Shown piece by piece: positions 62,809 through 64,000 of a stretch of DNA of 64,000 nt. The notes below the pieces were generated by a model. It was not told where the DNA came from and did no database searches. It was given only the letters and a program-made list of their open reading frames with translations. The translations under genes were made by a program, and so were the position numbers. The first letter of the stretch is position 1. Each line of letters starts with the position of its first letter. The DNA is from Pseudomonadota bacterium (GTDB lineage: Bacteria > Desulfobacterota > Desulfobacteria > Desulfobacterales > RPRI01): NCBI GenBank assembly GCA_018817425.1, contig JAHITX010000111.1, positions 1-64,000 on the forward strand, given 5' to 3'.

Positions 62809-64000
62809 TCAACCGATTCGCGGTATTGTCTTGTCTCCGTCCTTGACATGCCATGGCGAGGGATACCACCAGGCTTTAGGCTCCACCACCCCATCATCTA
62901 TCAGGATATGCATCAGGTTGTATGCAACCGCCATCAGGCAAAGGCCACCGGGATATTGTGACTGATGAGCAAGGTAAAGGTTCTCTATCGGCGCACGGTA
63001 TCGCGATAGTTCCGGCAAGGGCCGGTTGCTCCACCACTGGTCTGCGGTCTCGGCAGGCCCGCACCATGCACCACCACCAAGTCCGGCATTGCGGAACTCA
63101 TCTTCAAGCGGAGTATTACTATTGAAATACACTATGTCTTCTCTCATGTTCGGCGCCATCTGACATACCATTTCCTTGATCATATTGTTAAACTCCTCCT
63201 TTTTCTCAAAGGAAATGGCATCAGGTCCGTCACAATGATATTCAGGAGGCGGAACATTAGTCTGAAAGCCACCCAGGACAGTATAGCCCTTAGGAGCTAT
63301 TGTGGGATCTAAGGCCGTCACATTGGCATAGCCGCCCCCAGCCAGATGGGGACCGAATTTTCCACTATTTTTAAACCCTTCCACGTCCCGAATATAATTC
63401 ATATAACCCTGGGTATCATCCATGGGATAAATGTATGCGGCAGGCGGCAAGTCAAACTCGGCCATCAATTTGCCCGCTTCCCCCTTGCATCTGGGGTAAT
63501 CCTTGGCGATGATATGCGTGTAGACACAGGAACCGGATCTCATATCCAGGTCCGCTACCCTTTGTTTAAATGATTTGTCCAGATGATCGGAACCGACCAG
63601 CCTTAAGAAAGTCTGCTGAGTATCCACAGAACTTATCACAGCCTTGTTAGCCATGATGAGCTTCTCTTTGTATTGAGCGCTATCGGAAAGACGTATCCCC
63701 ACTGCTTTGTTATCTTTCACTATAATCTCTTCCACAGGCGAGTTGGTGAGAATTTTGGCACCGTGGTGCATAGCGCTACGGATGATTGCATGAGCATACA
63801 TATGCATCCCGCCAACAAACATGCCGTCAGAATAATTCATCAAGAGATAGGTTCCAAAGGCTGGGATCGCCAGCTTCCGCCAATGCGGCGCTACTCCCTG
63901 GTAGTAGATTTGGTACATCATCGCAGCCTTCATGGGTCCGCATTCCATGATTTCTTCCATGATTTCAACCAGACTCAACTCAAGCCAGTCGGGACGGAAC
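62809..64000 (-). CDS. Phytoene-desaturase-like FAD oxidoreductase, N-terminus outside window
   Basis: The frame is open to the right edge, so the N-terminal FAD-binding part lies beyond base 64000; about 390 residues are visible. The C-terminal part has NLYLAHQSQYPGGLCLMAVAYNLMHILID, equivalent to the end of the neighbouring COG1233 protein, and VISSVDTQQTFLRLVGSDHLD, which parallels SSLDPQQTFQEMVGPEHLD in it. The two are distant paralogues and may form a heteromer. It is the most upstream gene of cluster 2 that can be seen. Confidence 0.78.
   Translation of the reverse strand, partial: FRPDWLELSLVEIMEEIMECGPMKAAMMYQIYYQGVAPHWRKLAIPAFGTYLLMNYSDGMFVGGMHMYAHAIIRSAMHHGAKILTNSPVEEIIVKDNKAVGIRLSDSAQYKEKLIMANKAVISSVDTQQTFLRLVGSDHLDKSFKQRVADLDMRSGSCVYTHIIAKDYPRCKGEAGKLMAEFDLPPAAYIYPMDDTQGYMNYIRDVEGFKNSGKFGPHLAGGGYANVTALDPTIAPKGYTVLGGFQTNVPPPEYHCDGPDAISFEKKEEFNNMIKEMVCQMAPNMREDIVYFNSNTPLEDEFRNAGLGGGAWCGPAETADQWWSNRPLPELSRYRAPIENLYLAHQSQYPGGLCLMAVAYNLMHILIDDGVVEPKAWWYPSPWHVKDGDKTIPRIG

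Noticed and set aside
1-64000. CRISPR arrays, tRNA and rRNA genes, complete insertion sequences, defence systems
   Set aside because: None was found by reading; the only repeats are the families described.
1-64000. Assignment to a named hydrocarbon-degrading sulfate reducer
   Set aside because: The gene content fits the group but no marker in the window identifies a species.

Overview
The window looks like part of the chromosome of a strictly anaerobic, menaquinone-using, A+T-rich bacterium, most probably a member of the Desulfobacterota (Deltaproteobacteria). The signs are an ATP-dependent acyl-CoA reductase/dehydratase gene set, an Etf-linked flavoprotein/iron-sulfur oxidoreductase set, futalosine-type menaquinone genes, many sigma-54 promoters and several proteins with PEP-CTERM-like sorting tails. 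No rRNA, tRNA, CRISPR array or complete insertion sequence was seen. The species is not identified.

Region 1 (1-17 kb, all minus strand) reads as one long catabolic operon or regulon transcribed from about 17.15 kb towards base 1. In transcription order it encodes EtfA, EtfB, a GlcD-type flavoprotein, a CCG-domain iron-sulfur protein and a second FAD oxidoreductase; then a B12-dependent acyl-CoA mutase in two subunits with its MeaB-type GTPase; a UbiU-like and a UbiV-like U32 protein; a geranylgeranyl-reductase-type flavoprotein; two BadF-type ATPases; two catalytic subunits of the benzoyl-CoA reductase/2-hydroxyacyl-CoA dehydratase family; and the start of a hydantoinase-A-type protein. A well-spaced -24/-12 promoter lies upstream of etfA. 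The mutase lacks the residues that bind methylmalonyl-CoA, and the UbiU/UbiV-like pair cannot be explained by ubiquinone synthesis if the cell uses menaquinone. This is the best candidate for an undescribed pathway.

Region 2 (17.7-22.2 kb, plus strand) is a compact operon for menaquinone by the futalosine route: UbiD-type decarboxylase, UbiA-type prenyltransferase, aminofutalosine synthase and chorismate dehydratase.

Region 3 (22.2-34.9 kb) is accessory DNA. It has five exported proteins with PEP-CTERM-like tails, two of them behind sigma-54 promoters with three upstream copies each of an 18-bp motif. It also has fragments of REP-type (Y1) transposases, an AbrB/PIN and an RHH/RelE toxin-antitoxin pair, a DUF4143-type ATPase with a large inverted repeat at its start, and two repeat families.

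Region 4 (34.9-64 kb) starts with a small-protein/TolC/membrane-fusion/RND efflux operon. Two paralogous sigma-54 activators follow, each divergent from a sigma-54 promoter with an upstream dyad. There are two related minus-strand clusters containing DUF1302 outer-membrane proteins, DUF1329 exported proteins, CrtC/AttH-like proteins and ACAD10-type phosphotransferases. The second cluster adds two phytoene-desaturase-like flavoproteins and runs off the right end. A hybrid histidine kinase and short inverted-repeat mobile elements lie between them. The gene content suggests uptake, modification and efflux of a hydrophobic, perhaps terpenoid or steroid-like, compound, but the substrate is not evident.
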